From the NCBI GenBank assembly GCA_017744755.1, contig JAGIAU010000080.1:1-8760 (forward strand): DNA of 8,760 nucleotides. Direction: 5' to 3'. The notes under the pieces were generated by a model, which was not told where the DNA came from, searched no databases, and saw only the letters and a list, made by a program, of their open reading frames with translations. The stretch is from Microbacteriaceae bacterium (GTDB lineage Bacteria; Actinomycetota; Actinomycetes; Actinomycetales; Microbacteriaceae). Positions 1 through 5,548 of the stretch are shown here, piece after piece. The translations under genes and the position numbers were made by a program. Each line of letters opens with the position of its first letter. The stretch's first letter is position 1.

Positions 1-1
1 G

Positions 2-346
2 CAACGGCGGCTCGTATCCCTCGCGACATCGAAGTCCGATTCGCTGCTCGAGACGATCGTCGCGCACCGGCTGCGGACGGAGGGGCTGGCCTTCGTGCAG
101 CAGGCGGTGCTCCTCGGGCATCGCGTCGACTTCCTGGTGGACGGCCGTGTCGTGCTGCAGATCGACGGGTGGGAGCATCACGGCGATGAGATCCAGCGGC
201 GGCGGGACATCGAGCTCGACGCGAAGCTGCTCGCCGTCGGTCATCCGACCCTGCGTCGCGACTTCTACGGCGTCGTGCGACGCTGGCCGGAGTTCGCGCG
301 GGACATCCGCGCGGCGCTGATCGTGGCGCAGCGACTGGGTGCCTGA
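2..346 (+). CDS. DUF559 domain protein, C-terminal part (5' end outside window)
   Basis: The reading frame is open from the first bases of the window and ends at TGA 344-346, so only the last ~114 residues are visible and the true start lies upstream. The visible part matches the DUF559 family, which has the very-short-patch-repair (VSR) / restriction-endonuclease-like fold. Seen in order: a helix with SLLET, then VDFLVDGR (Asp codon 128-130), VLQIDGWEHHG (codons ~155-184), a run RRRDIELD, and a closing segment LLAVGHPTLRRDFYGVV. The Asp plus QxD pair occupies the place of the PD-(D/E)xK-type metal-binding residues. In actinobacteria this domain often ends a longer protein with an AbiEi-like N-terminal helix-turn-helix; that part cannot be checked here. 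The cellular role of the family is not established. An internal GTG at 95 would start in the middle of the fold and is not a credible start. Confidence 0.85.
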   Translation, partial: QRRLVSLATSKSDSLLETIVAHRLRTEGLAFVQQAVLLGHRVDFLVDGRVVLQIDGWEHHGDEIQRRRDIELDAKLLAVGHPTLRRDFYGVVRRWPEFARDIRAALIVAQRLGA

Positions 347-390
347 ATGCGTGTTCTCCGGGCCGAGCGAGGAGGTCCGCCTCGTGGAAT

Positions 391-489
391 TAGGCAATTG
401 CCTTCTGAATAGGCGCGAACGCGGCGAATGCGCCTAGGTTCGAGCGATTCGCCTAGTTTCGAACGCGGAAACGCGGGAACTGGCGCCTA
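391..489. repeat. Cluster of TAGGCG words and palindrome in the DUF559/trhA spacer
   Basis: This convergent intergenic spacer is locally AT-richer than its surroundings. It holds a perfect 12-bp palindrome, aggcaattgcct (392-403). The word CGCCTA occurs at 431-436, 450-455 and 484-489 (the last overlaps the trhA stop codon), and its inverse TAGGCG occurs at 410-415. A 13-bp direct repeat, cgcctag(g/t)ttcga, lies at 431-443 and 450-462 with a 19-bp period. Arms taggcgc (410-416) and gcgccta (430-436) can form a 7-bp stem. gaacgcgg is repeated at 417-424 and 461-468. The spacer could be the transcription end region for both genes or a protein-binding cluster; neither is proven. Confidence 0.5.
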
Positions 490-1188
490 CCCGAAGGTCG
501 GGGGCCAGACCGCGATGAGGAACACCGCGGTCCAGTGGCACAGGAACGCGAGCAGCGTGCCCGCGTGGAAGATCTCGTGGAAGCCGAAGTGCCTCGGCGA
601 GGGGTTCGGCCGCTTCAGGCCGTAGACGATCGCGCCCGCGGTGTAGAACGCCCCGCCGACGAAGACGAGGATCATCGACACCGGGATCCAGGTGAAGAAG
701 TCCGCGACGTACATGAGCGCCGCCCAGCCGAGGCCGAGGTACAGCGGGACGTAGAGCCACCGCGGCGCGGTGACCCAGAACACCCGGAACGCGATGCCGA
801 GCAGCGCGACGCCCCACACGATCGAGATGAGGACGACCGACTTCGGCATCGGCAGGCCGAGCGTCGCGATCGGGGTGTAGGTGCCGGCGATGAGCAGGAA
901 GATGTTCGCGTGGTCGATCCGGCGGAAGACCTGCTTGACCTTCGGCGACCAGTTGAAGCGGTGATAGAGCGCCGAGCCGCCGAAGAGCAGCAGCGTCGAG
1001 GCGAAGAACACGCCGGCCATGAGCTTCGCGAACACGCCGTCGGCGAGGCAGACGAGCACGACGCCGAGGGCGATCGCGACGGGGAACGTGCCCGCGTGGA
1101 TCCAGCCGCGCCACGTCGGCTTGACCTCGTCGGCCGGGGCCCCGGGGGCGGCGTGCTCCGGCGAGGGGGCGTCCTGGATGAGCGTCAC
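487..1188 (-). CDS. trhA: TrhA / hemolysin III family membrane protein (PAQR superfamily)
   Basis: A 233-residue integral membrane protein, a normal length for the family. TrhA-type proteins are implicated in membrane-fluidity homeostasis; 'hemolysin III' is a historical name. About seven hydrophobic segments follow a ~25-residue polar N-terminus (roughly residues 32-50, 53-72, 94-112, 117-138, 145-163, 168-190, 208-228). The family motifs are present: SALYH (72-76), RIDHANIF...AGTYTP (Asp92, His93) and HEIFH (His204, His208), which include the presumed metal ligands. The frame is open far upstream through GC bias, but no ATG/GTG/TTG lies between 1188 and the neighbouring start region, so GTG at 1188-1186 is chosen. 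A -10-like TACGCT sits exactly 6 nt before it, which suggests a leaderless mRNA. The gene is divergent from the prenyltransferase gene. Confidence 0.9.
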   Translation of the reverse strand: MTLIQDAPSPEHAAPGAPADEVKPTWRGWIHAGTFPVAIALGVVLVCLADGVFAKLMAGVFFASTLLLFGGSALYHRFNWSPKVKQVFRRIDHANIFLLIAGTYTPIATLGLPMPKSVVLISIVWGVALLGIAFRVFWVTAPRWLYVPLYLGLGWAALMYVADFFTWIPVSMILVFVGGAFYTAGAIVYGLKRPNPSPRHFGFHEIFHAGTLLAFLCHWTAVFLIAVWPPTFG

Positions 1189-1194
1189 CCTGGG

Positions 1195-1200
1195 AGCGTA
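1195..1200 (-). promoter_or_regulatory. Predicted -10 box of trhA (TACGCT), leaderless
   Basis: On the - strand TACGCT is followed by six bases and then the GTG start (1188-1186). The start site of transcription would therefore coincide with the start codon. There is no recognisable TTGACA -35. The -35 position (about 1218-1223) overlaps the -10 box of the divergent prenyltransferase gene. Confidence 0.5.
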
Positions 1201-1204
1201 GGCG

Positions 1205-1212
1205 AGGTACCT
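1205..1212. promoter_or_regulatory. 8-bp palindrome centred between divergent promoters
   Basis: AGGTACCT is a perfect palindrome whose centre (1208/1209) is within one base of the midpoint between the two divergent start codons. It lies between the two -10 boxes, where a regulator could contact both promoters. A short palindrome can arise by chance; no regulator is known to me for this site. Confidence 0.3.
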
Positions 1213-1218
1213 GGGGAG

Positions 1219-1224
1219 TAGCGT
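1219..1224 (+). promoter_or_regulatory. Predicted -10 box of the prenyltransferase gene (TAGCGT), leaderless
   Basis: TAGCGT is followed by six bases and then GTG at 1231, so transcription would begin at or next to the start codon. The absence of a purine-rich ribosome site immediately before GTG 1231 agrees with a leaderless message. The -35 position (about 1196-1201) overlaps the trhA -10 box. Confidence 0.55.
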
Positions 1225-1230
1225 TGCTTC

Positions 1231-2022
1231 GTGGAACGGCGCAGCGGGATCGGCTCGAAGAGCCGCGGCCTCTTGTACCGGCTCTACCAAGGGCGTCTGC
1301 GCAAGCAGCTCGACCCCGCGAGGCTCCCGCGCCACGTCGCCATGATCATCGACGGCAACCGGCGGTGGGCCAGGCAGCGCGGCCTCTCCTCGACGGACCA
1401 CGGCTACCTCGCCGGTGCCGACGTCTACCGCGACTTCCTCGTGTGGTGCGACGACCTCGGCATCGAGCACGTCACGCTCTACCTGCTCAGCACCGACAAC
1501 GTCGCCAAGCGGCCGGCGGCCGAGCTCGACGGCCTGCTGCAGATCATCGGCGACCTCGCCGAGGACCTGTCGCGCTACCGCGACTGGCGCGTGCAGCATG
1601 TCGGCAGCGACGAGGGGCTGCCCGACGCGCTCGTCTCGGCGCTCGCAGCCGCGGAGGCGCGCTCGGCGGCGAACACCGGCATGCACATCAACCTCGCCGT
1701 CGGCTACGGCGGCCGCCGCGAGATCGTCGACGCGATCCGCACGATCGTCCGCGAGCACGGCCGCGACGGCGGCACGCTCGAGGATCTCGCGGACGACCTC
1801 ACGCCGGAGAAGATCGGCGAGCACCTGTACACGGGCGGCCAGCCCGATCCGGACCTCGTCATCCGCACGAGCGGCGAGCAGCGCCTCAGCGACTTCATGC
1901 TGTGGCAGTCGGCGCACAGCGAGTTCTACTTCGTCGAGGCTCTCGGACCCGACTTCCGCGAGGTCGACTTCCTCCGCGCGCTGCGCGCCTACGCGGAGCG
2001 CGACCGGCGGCTCGGGCGCTGA
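1231..2022 (+). CDS. uppS: cis-prenyltransferase (isoprenyl diphosphate synthase, UppS family)
   Basis: A 263-residue cytosolic enzyme that condenses isopentenyl diphosphate onto an allylic diphosphate to build Z-polyprenyl diphosphates, the precursors of lipid carriers for cell-wall synthesis. The family signatures are complete: IIDGNRRWA (catalytic Asp41, residues 39-47), STDHGYLAGAD (54-64), LYLLSTDN (83-90), NLAVGYGGRREIVDA (154-168), and DLVIRTSGEQRLSDF (208-222) with the phosphate-binding Arg212/Arg218 region. Actinobacteria usually carry two paralogues. This one, with DGNRRWA rather than DGNGRWA and divergent from trhA, matches the setting of M. tuberculosis Rv1086, a short-chain (Z)-farnesyl diphosphate synthase. 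A short-chain product is therefore likelier than undecaprenyl or decaprenyl diphosphate, but chain length cannot be read directly from the sequence. GTG 1231 is preferred because of the TAGCGT box 6 nt upstream. Confidence 0.93.
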   Translation: MERRSGIGSKSRGLLYRLYQGRLRKQLDPARLPRHVAMIIDGNRRWARQRGLSSTDHGYLAGADVYRDFLVWCDDLGIEHVTLYLLSTDNVAKRPAAELDGLLQIIGDLAEDLSRYRDWRVQHVGSDEGLPDALVSALAAAEARSAANTGMHINLAVGYGGRREIVDAIRTIVREHGRDGGTLEDLADDLTPEKIGEHLYTGGQPDPDLVIRTSGEQRLSDFMLWQSAHSEFYFVEALGPDFREVDFLRALRAYAERDRRLGR

Positions 2023-2068
2023 GCGGACGCCCGCCGGGCGGAGAACGTCCTCCTCGGCCGTCTGCAGA

Positions 2069-2137
2069 ATTTGCTCCCGCGGCCCGGTGCGGGCGCAATC
2101 GGCTGTCTCCCGGTGCCGGTGACGACCATTTGCGCCC
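2069..2137. repeat. Three ATTTGCKCCC-like words between uppS and phoH2
   Basis: atttgctccc (2069-2078) and atttgcgccc (2128-2137) are direct repeats. A third, inverted, near-copy ends in gggcgcaat (2091-2099). The inverted pair gggcgcaa (2091-2098) / ttgcgccc (2130-2137) could close a large loop. The set lies 75-145 bp upstream of the predicted phoH2 -10 box, so it could be an upstream operator cluster or part of the uppS termination region. Small GC stems nearby (gcccg-gtg-cgggc, 2082-2094) lack a T-tract. Confidence 0.35.
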
Positions 2138-2212
2138 ATAGCGGTATGAGGGTCAACGTGAACGTTCTGTTTCCCGGGCGTGTCGCGCGCCACGACGCGC
2201 CGGAGGCAGGCC

Positions 2213-2218
2213 TAGCGT
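2213..2218 (+). promoter_or_regulatory. Predicted -10 box of phoH2 (TAGCGT)
   Basis: TAGCGT is the same hexamer as at two other promoters in the window. Transcription would start near 2224-2226, leaving a 5' leader of about 42 nt that contains a hairpin and a ribosome-binding site. This differs from the leaderless neighbours. No clear -35 is seen. Confidence 0.45.
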
Positions 2219-2227
2219 CGTGCGTGT

Positions 2228-2251
2228 CGGGCGGTTCGCAACGACCGCCCG
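2228..2251 (+). promoter_or_regulatory. Hairpin in the phoH2 5' leader
   Basis: cgggcggt (2228-2235) and accgcccg (2244-2251) form a perfect 8-bp GC-rich stem with an 8-nt loop. It begins only a few bases after the predicted transcription start and ends 5 nt before the GGGAG ribosome site. It could stabilise the 5' end of the mRNA or modulate initiation. It is not a terminator, having no T-tract and lying immediately ahead of the gene. Confidence 0.45.
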
Positions 2252-2256
2252 GGAAC

Positions 2257-2261
2257 GGGAG
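2257..2261 (+). promoter_or_regulatory. Ribosome-binding site of phoH2 (GGGAG)
   Basis: GGGAG lies 5 nt before GTG 2267. It fixes this GTG as the start of phoH2 and is one of the few clear Shine-Dalgarno sequences in the window. Confidence 0.6.
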
Positions 2262-2266
2262 CCAGC

Positions 2267-3637
2267 GTGACCGAGACCCTGCAGCGCAAGACCGCCAAGG
2301 CGAATGCAGGGGGTGAACACGCCACGGATCGCGACGCCGCCCGGACCGGCCAGCTGACCTACGTGCTCGACACGTCCGTCCTCCTCTCCGACCCGCGGGC
2401 GATCTTCCGCTTCGCCGAGCATGCGGTCGTCATCCCGGTCGTCGTCATCGGCGAGCTGGAGAAGAAGCGCCACGACCCCGAGATCGGCTACTTCGCGCGC
2501 CAGGCGCTGCGGCACCTCGACGACCTCCGTCAGGAGCACGAGCGCCTCGACTTCCCGATCGCCGTCGGCGAGGGCGGCAGCGTCCGCGTCGAGCTCAACC
2601 ACTCGAACCAGGCGGTGCTGCCGTCCGGCCTCCAGCTCGGCGACAACGACTCGCGCATCCTCGCGGTCGCGATGAACCTCGCCAACGACGGCCTCGACGT
2701 CGCCGTCGTGTCCAAGGATCTCCCGATGCGCGTCAAGGCCGCGTCGATCGGCCTCAAGGCGGAGGAGTACCGCGCCGAGCAGGCGGTCGACAGCGGCTGG
2801 ACCGGTCAGGCCGAGGTGTCGCTCGGCAGCGGCGACATGGCGCGGCTGTACGAGGACGAGTTCCTCGTCACGCCGACGGTCGCCGACCTCCCCGTCAACA
2901 CGGGCGTCGTCGTCCACTCCGAGCGCGGCTCCGCCCTCGCGCGCGTCGACGGCCGGAACTCGATCCGCCTCGTCCGCGGGGACCGCGACGTGTTCGGCCT
3001 GCACGGCCGGAGTGCGGAGCAGCGCCTCGCGATCGACCTGCTGCTCGACGAGTCCGTCGGCATCGTCTCGCTCGGCGGCCGGGCCGGCACCGGCAAGTCG
3101 GCGCTCGCGCTGTGCGCCGGCCTCGAGGCGGTGCTGGAGAAGCAGCAGCACCGGAAGATCATGGTGTTCCGCCCGCTGTACGCGGTCGGCGGCCAGGAGC
3201 TCGGCTACCTGCCCGGCGACGCCGCGGAGAAGATGAACCCCTGGGCGCAGGCGGTCTTCGACACCCTCGGCTCGGTGGTCTCGCAGAACGTCCTCGACGA
3301 GGTCGTCGACCGCGGCATCCTCGAGGTGCTGCCGCTCACGCACATCCGCGGGCGCTCGCTGCACGACGCGTTCGTGATCGTGGACGAGGCGCAGTCGCTC
3401 GAGCGGAACGTCCTCCTCACGGTGCTGTCCCGCATCGGGCAGAACTCGCGCGTCGTGCTCACGCATGACGTCGCCCAGCGCGACAACCTGCGCGTGGGCC
3501 GCCACGACGGGGTCGCGTCGGTGATCGAGACGCTCAAGGGCTCGCCGCTGTTCGCGCACATGACGCTGACCCGCTCGGAGCGTTCCGCGATCGCCGCCCT
3601 CGTGACGGACCTCCTGGAGGGCAACGAGCTGGCCTGA
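2267..3637 (+). CDS. phoH2: PIN-PhoH fusion protein (PhoH2-type RNase / ATP-dependent RNA helicase)
   Basis: A 456-residue protein with the standard PhoH2 architecture: an N-terminal PIN ribonuclease domain (about residues 28-165) joined to a C-terminal PhoH ATPase domain (about 245-456). The PIN acidic residues are visible: Asp35 (YVLDTS), Glu63 (VIGELEKK), Asp126/Asp128 (LGDNDSR) and Asp151 (SKDLPMR). The PhoH part has Walker A GGRAGTGKS (270-278), GYLPGDAAEKMNPW (313-326), HIRGRSLHDAFVIVDEAQ (359-376) with the Walker B DE at 373-374, and a late THDVAQRD sensor region (399-406). Mycobacterial PhoH2 unwinds and cleaves RNA; the same activity is inferred here because all key residues are intact. 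The first ~28 residues are polar and probably disordered. The usual mycobacterial partner, a small upstream antitoxin-like ORF (PhoAT), is not evident. Confidence 0.93.
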   Translation: MTETLQRKTAKANAGGEHATDRDAARTGQLTYVLDTSVLLSDPRAIFRFAEHAVVIPVVVIGELEKKRHDPEIGYFARQALRHLDDLRQEHERLDFPIAVGEGGSVRVELNHSNQAVLPSGLQLGDNDSRILAVAMNLANDGLDVAVVSKDLPMRVKAASIGLKAEEYRAEQAVDSGWTGQAEVSLGSGDMARLYEDEFLVTPTVADLPVNTGVVVHSERGSALARVDGRNSIRLVRGDRDVFGLHGRSAEQRLAIDLLLDESVGIVSLGGRAGTGKSALALCAGLEAVLEKQQHRKIMVFRPLYAVGGQELGYLPGDAAEKMNPWAQAVFDTLGSVVSQNVLDEVVDRGILEVLPLTHIRGRSLHDAFVIVDEAQSLERNVLLTVLSRIGQNSRVVLTHDVAQRDNLRVGRHDGVASVIETLKGSPLFAHMTLTRSERSAIAALVTDLLEGNELA

Positions 3638-3640
3638 CCA

Positions 3641-3734
3641 CGCCCTTTTCAGGAGTCCTGCGGCGTATTCAGGAGGCAGGGCGCACCGAGCGCCCGGTGA
3701 GCCTGAATACGCCGCGGGACTCCTGAAAAGGGCG
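3641..3734. repeat. 94-bp near-perfect inverted repeat between phoH2 and the next gene
   Basis: The 33-bp arms, 3641-3673 and 3702-3734, are complementary at 32 of 33 positions; the single mismatch is in the tcctgc / gcggga part. The 28-nt centre contains its own small stem, gggcgc (3679-3684) / gcgccc (3690-3695). Each arm carries two TTCAGG words 20 bp apart, for example ttcaggag at 3648-3655 and 3668-3675. The arms start 3 nt after the phoH2 stop codon and end 5 nt before the next -10 box. As RNA, phoH2 read-through would fold into an exceptionally stable hairpin, so it could act as a bidirectional terminator. The length and internal symmetry also fit a MITE- or REP-like mobile repeat or a multi-site operator. 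No target-site duplication is visible at the edges. Confidence 0.85.
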
Positions 3735-3739
3735 GGCGC

Positions 3740-3745
3740 TAGTCT
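3740..3745 (+). promoter_or_regulatory. Predicted -10 box of the two-TM gene (TAGTCT), leaderless
   Basis: TAGTCT is followed by six bases and then GTG 3752, again predicting a leaderless transcript. Its -35 position (about 3717-3722) lies inside the right arm of the 94-bp inverted repeat, so any protein bound to the repeat would be expected to affect this promoter. Confidence 0.5.
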
Positions 3746-3751
3746 CGTGGG

Positions 3752-4516
3752 GTGACGACCTGGATCCTGCTGGGCGCTGCGGGGCTGCTCGGCGCGATCC
3801 TGCTCTGGGGCCTCGTCTCGCCGCGTTCGCAGTGGCGGGTGCTGGTCGGCTGGTCGACCCGCGACCCGGACGGCGCGGAGCCCGGCGACGGCGTCCACGG
3901 CGTCACGCGGATCATCTCCCTCGTCGGACTCCTGGGCCTGCTCGCGGTCGTCGGCGGGCAGGTGTGGAACGCGCTCGCGCAGCAGCCGCGCAGCGCTCCC
4001 GAGGCGACCGCCATGGAGGAGATGTGGGGCTCGCCGGTCCCGGAGCTCGTGGACCGCGTCGTGAACCCGGTCGGCGTCGTGCCGGCCGACCTCGTGCCGG
4101 GGCCGATCGTCGGCTACCAGACGATCGAGCGCGGCTGGGCGCCCGACTATCTGGTCGCCGTGCCGCGCTGGTCGCTGCTCGGGGAGCCCGTGCCGGAGGG
4201 GCTCATCGGCACGTACCCCGGCGACGGGTTCAACGCCTACGGCGCCTCCGACGTGCTCGTCGCCGCGCAGGGGCCGCTCGGCTGCATCCCGCGCGTCGCT
4301 GTCGCCGCGGAGACCGAGACCCAGCTGCAGATCGGCGTCTACTGGGGCCGCCCCGGCCCCTCCGCGCAGGACCACCTGACGCCGTGCGCGATCGCCGACG
4401 GCCAGCTGCTCCAGACGGTGCTCCTGCCGATGCGCCTCGCGGCGCCGGTCGACGAGCGGGACGTCGTGACCTTCGAGGGCGCGCCGGTCGTGCCGGTCGC
4501 GGTCGTCGAGGAGTAG
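3752..4516 (+). CDS. Two-TM membrane protein of unknown function
   Basis: A 254-residue protein I do not recognise with certainty. Two hydrophobic segments are clear: residues 3-23 and 53-70. The loop between them carries Arg25, Arg29, Arg37 and Arg53, so by the positive-inside rule it is cytoplasmic. The N-terminus and the long C-terminal part (~71-254) would then be outside. The N-terminal module (LVSPRSQWRVLVGW...RDPDGAEP, then a second TM) resembles the DUF6199-like segment of small actinobacterial membrane proteins; this is a memory-based resemblance. The outer domain is rich in Pro, Gly and Val and has only two cysteines, Cys178 and Cys212, which could form a disulfide. No catalytic motif is seen. 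GTG 3752 is chosen because TAGTCT sits exactly 6 nt before it and the first TM segment begins immediately. Confidence 0.8.
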   Translation: MTTWILLGAAGLLGAILLWGLVSPRSQWRVLVGWSTRDPDGAEPGDGVHGVTRIISLVGLLGLLAVVGGQVWNALAQQPRSAPEATAMEEMWGSPVPELVDRVVNPVGVVPADLVPGPIVGYQTIERGWAPDYLVAVPRWSLLGEPVPEGLIGTYPGDGFNAYGASDVLVAAQGPLGCIPRVAVAAETETQLQIGVYWGRPGPSAQDHLTPCAIADGQLLQTVLLPMRLAAPVDERDVVTFEGAPVVPVAVVEE

Positions 4517-4533
4517 ATGTCGGCGGTCCGGCG

Positions 4534-4539
4534 TAGCGT
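4534..4539 (+). promoter_or_regulatory. Predicted -10 box of the AlkZ-like gene (TAGCGT), leaderless
   Basis: TAGCGT plus six bases precedes ATG 4546, identical in hexamer and spacing to the prenyltransferase promoter. It lies 17 nt after the stop of the two-TM gene, so the AlkZ-like gene probably has its own promoter despite the short 29-nt gap. Confidence 0.55.
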
Positions 4540-4545
4540 GCCGGC

Positions 4546-5475
4546 ATGCGCGAACTGACCGCGGCGGAGGCCCGCCGGCTCCGAGCGGAGGCGCAGCTGC
4601 TCACCGGCTCGCCGCTCGCTCCGGCGCAGGTCGTCGCGCATTTCGGCGCGATGCAGGGTCAGGATCTCGCGCAGGTGCTGAAGGCCGTCGCGATGCGCTC
4701 CAGGCCCGGCACGACCCCGGAGGACGTCCGCGCCGCCTTCGACGACGGCTCGCTCGTCCGCGGCTGGCCCATGCGCGGAACGCTCTTCGTCATCGCGCCC
4801 GCCGATCTCGCCGGCATCGTGCGCATCACCGGGCCGACGCTCCAGACGACGCTGCGCGGGCGGCGGCGGTTCCTCGGGCTCACCGACGACGATTTCGCGC
4901 TGGCGAAGTCGGTCGCCGTCGCGGCCCTTGCCGAGCGGCCGCGGTCCCGGGCCGAGCTCGCGGAGCTGTGGGCGGAGGCCGGCGTGCCGCGAGGCCCCGG
5001 CCACGACTACCACTTCACCTCGACGCTCGCGATCGACGGGGTGCTCGCTCTCGGTCCGTTCGAGGGCAAGGAACAGCTCGTCGTGCCGCTCGCTCCGCCG
5101 GAGGAGGCCGCGGACGCGTTCCTCGTGCGCTTCGCTCGTGCGTTCTACGCGGCCCGCGGCCCGGCGACCCTCGACGACTTCGCCTGGTGGGCGAAGCTGC
5201 CGAAGCGCGCGCTCAAGCCCGCGGTCGACGCGATCGAGGGCCTCGAGGAGGTCTCGGTCGAGGGGCGGCAGATGCTCCTCCTGGAGTCCGGCGTCCCGTC
5301 CAGGGGGTCGGCGCCGGCGGAGCTGGTCGTCCCCGGCTTCGACGAATGGATCCTCGGCTACCAGGACCGCTCGCTCGTCGCGACGCCGGAGGTCATGTCC
5401 GAGGTCGCCACGGTGAACGGCATCTTCCGCGCAGCGCGGCTCGTCGACGGCGTGGTCGTGGGGCTGGCGGGCTGA
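4546..5475 (+). CDS. AlkZ-like winged-helix (HTH_42) DNA glycosylase family protein, C-terminally short
   Basis: A 309-residue protein of the HTH_42 / AlkZ-YcaQ family ('winged helix DNA-binding domain-containing protein'). Characterised members excise bulky alkylated bases or unhook interstrand cross-links. Visible marks are FGAMQGQD with Gln37 and Gln39, the QxQ catalytic pair of the AlkZ branch; GWPMRGTLFVI (73-83), the conserved MRGTL strand; winged-helix-like segments at about 130-175 and 200-235; and the family's late motif PGFDEWILGYQDRS (263-276). The usual NG(V/M)FRP...VDGRVVGTW ending starts at 291 but stops after VDGVVVGLAG. About 40-60 residues normally following are missing, though the catalytic region is intact. 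The +1 frame reads WRAERRATEV straight after the break. A family repeat element begins at once. In other actinobacteria these proteins are often uncharacterised, so substrate is unknown. Confidence 0.85.
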   Translation: MRELTAAEARRLRAEAQLLTGSPLAPAQVVAHFGAMQGQDLAQVLKAVAMRSRPGTTPEDVRAAFDDGSLVRGWPMRGTLFVIAPADLAGIVRITGPTLQTTLRGRRRFLGLTDDDFALAKSVAVAALAERPRSRAELAELWAEAGVPRGPGHDYHFTSTLAIDGVLALGPFEGKEQLVVPLAPPEEAADAFLVRFARAFYAARGPATLDDFAWWAKLPKRALKPAVDAIEGLEEVSVEGRQMLLLESGVPSRGSAPAELVVPGFDEWILGYQDRSLVATPEVMSEVATVNGIFRAARLVDGVVVGLAG

Positions 5476-5483
5476 ACGGCGCG

Positions 5484-5548
5484 CGACCGAGGTCTCGATA
5501 CGCCCTTCGACTCGTCTCGCTCGCTCAGGGCTCCTCGACTCGCGGTCG
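5484..5548. repeat. Microbacteriaceae-type intergenic repeat ('ggtctcgatacg' type)
   Basis: The spacer after the AlkZ-like gene begins with ggtctcgatacgc (5491-5503) and continues with tcgactcgtctcgctcgctc and ctcctcgactcgc. These are words I recognise from dispersed intergenic repeats of Microbacteriaceae genomes. Outer arms cgaccg (5484-5489) / cggtcg (5543-5548) and inner arms gccct (5502-5506) / agggc (5527-5531) give an imperfect hairpin. Copy number cannot be seen from one window. Confidence 0.55.

Noticed and set aside
428..625. 65-residue ORF on the + strand at the trhA 3' end
   Set aside because: It is mostly antisense to the trhA coding region, has no ribosome site and no similarity to known small proteins that I recognise.
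2028..2040. cgccc-gcc-gggcg stem after uppS as a terminator
   Set aside because: The stem is only 5 bp with a 3-nt loop and no T-tract; such stems are common by chance at this GC content.
2160..2167. GAACGTTC palindrome as a possible LexA (SOS) box
   Set aside because: The actinobacterial SOS box needs GAAC and GTTC separated by four bases. Here they are adjacent, and neighbouring AACG words do not restore the spacing.
487..2193. 568-residue open frame on the - strand covering trhA and the whole prenyltransferase gene
   Set aside because: Only the trhA part (to 1188) has recognisable protein features. The rest is the antisense of uppS, kept open by GC-rich third positions, with Arg/Ala/Val-rich low-complexity sequence.
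2146..2316. Small ORF starting MRVNVNVLFPG upstream of and overlapping phoH2
   Set aside because: It runs through the predicted phoH2 promoter, hairpin and start codon, has no ribosome site, and its C-terminal half is just phoH2 in another frame.
2153..4375. 740-residue open frame on the - strand opposite phoH2 and the two-TM gene
   Set aside because: It is antisense to clearly real genes, has no family motifs, and has the Arg/Asp/Glu-rich composition typical of a GC shadow.
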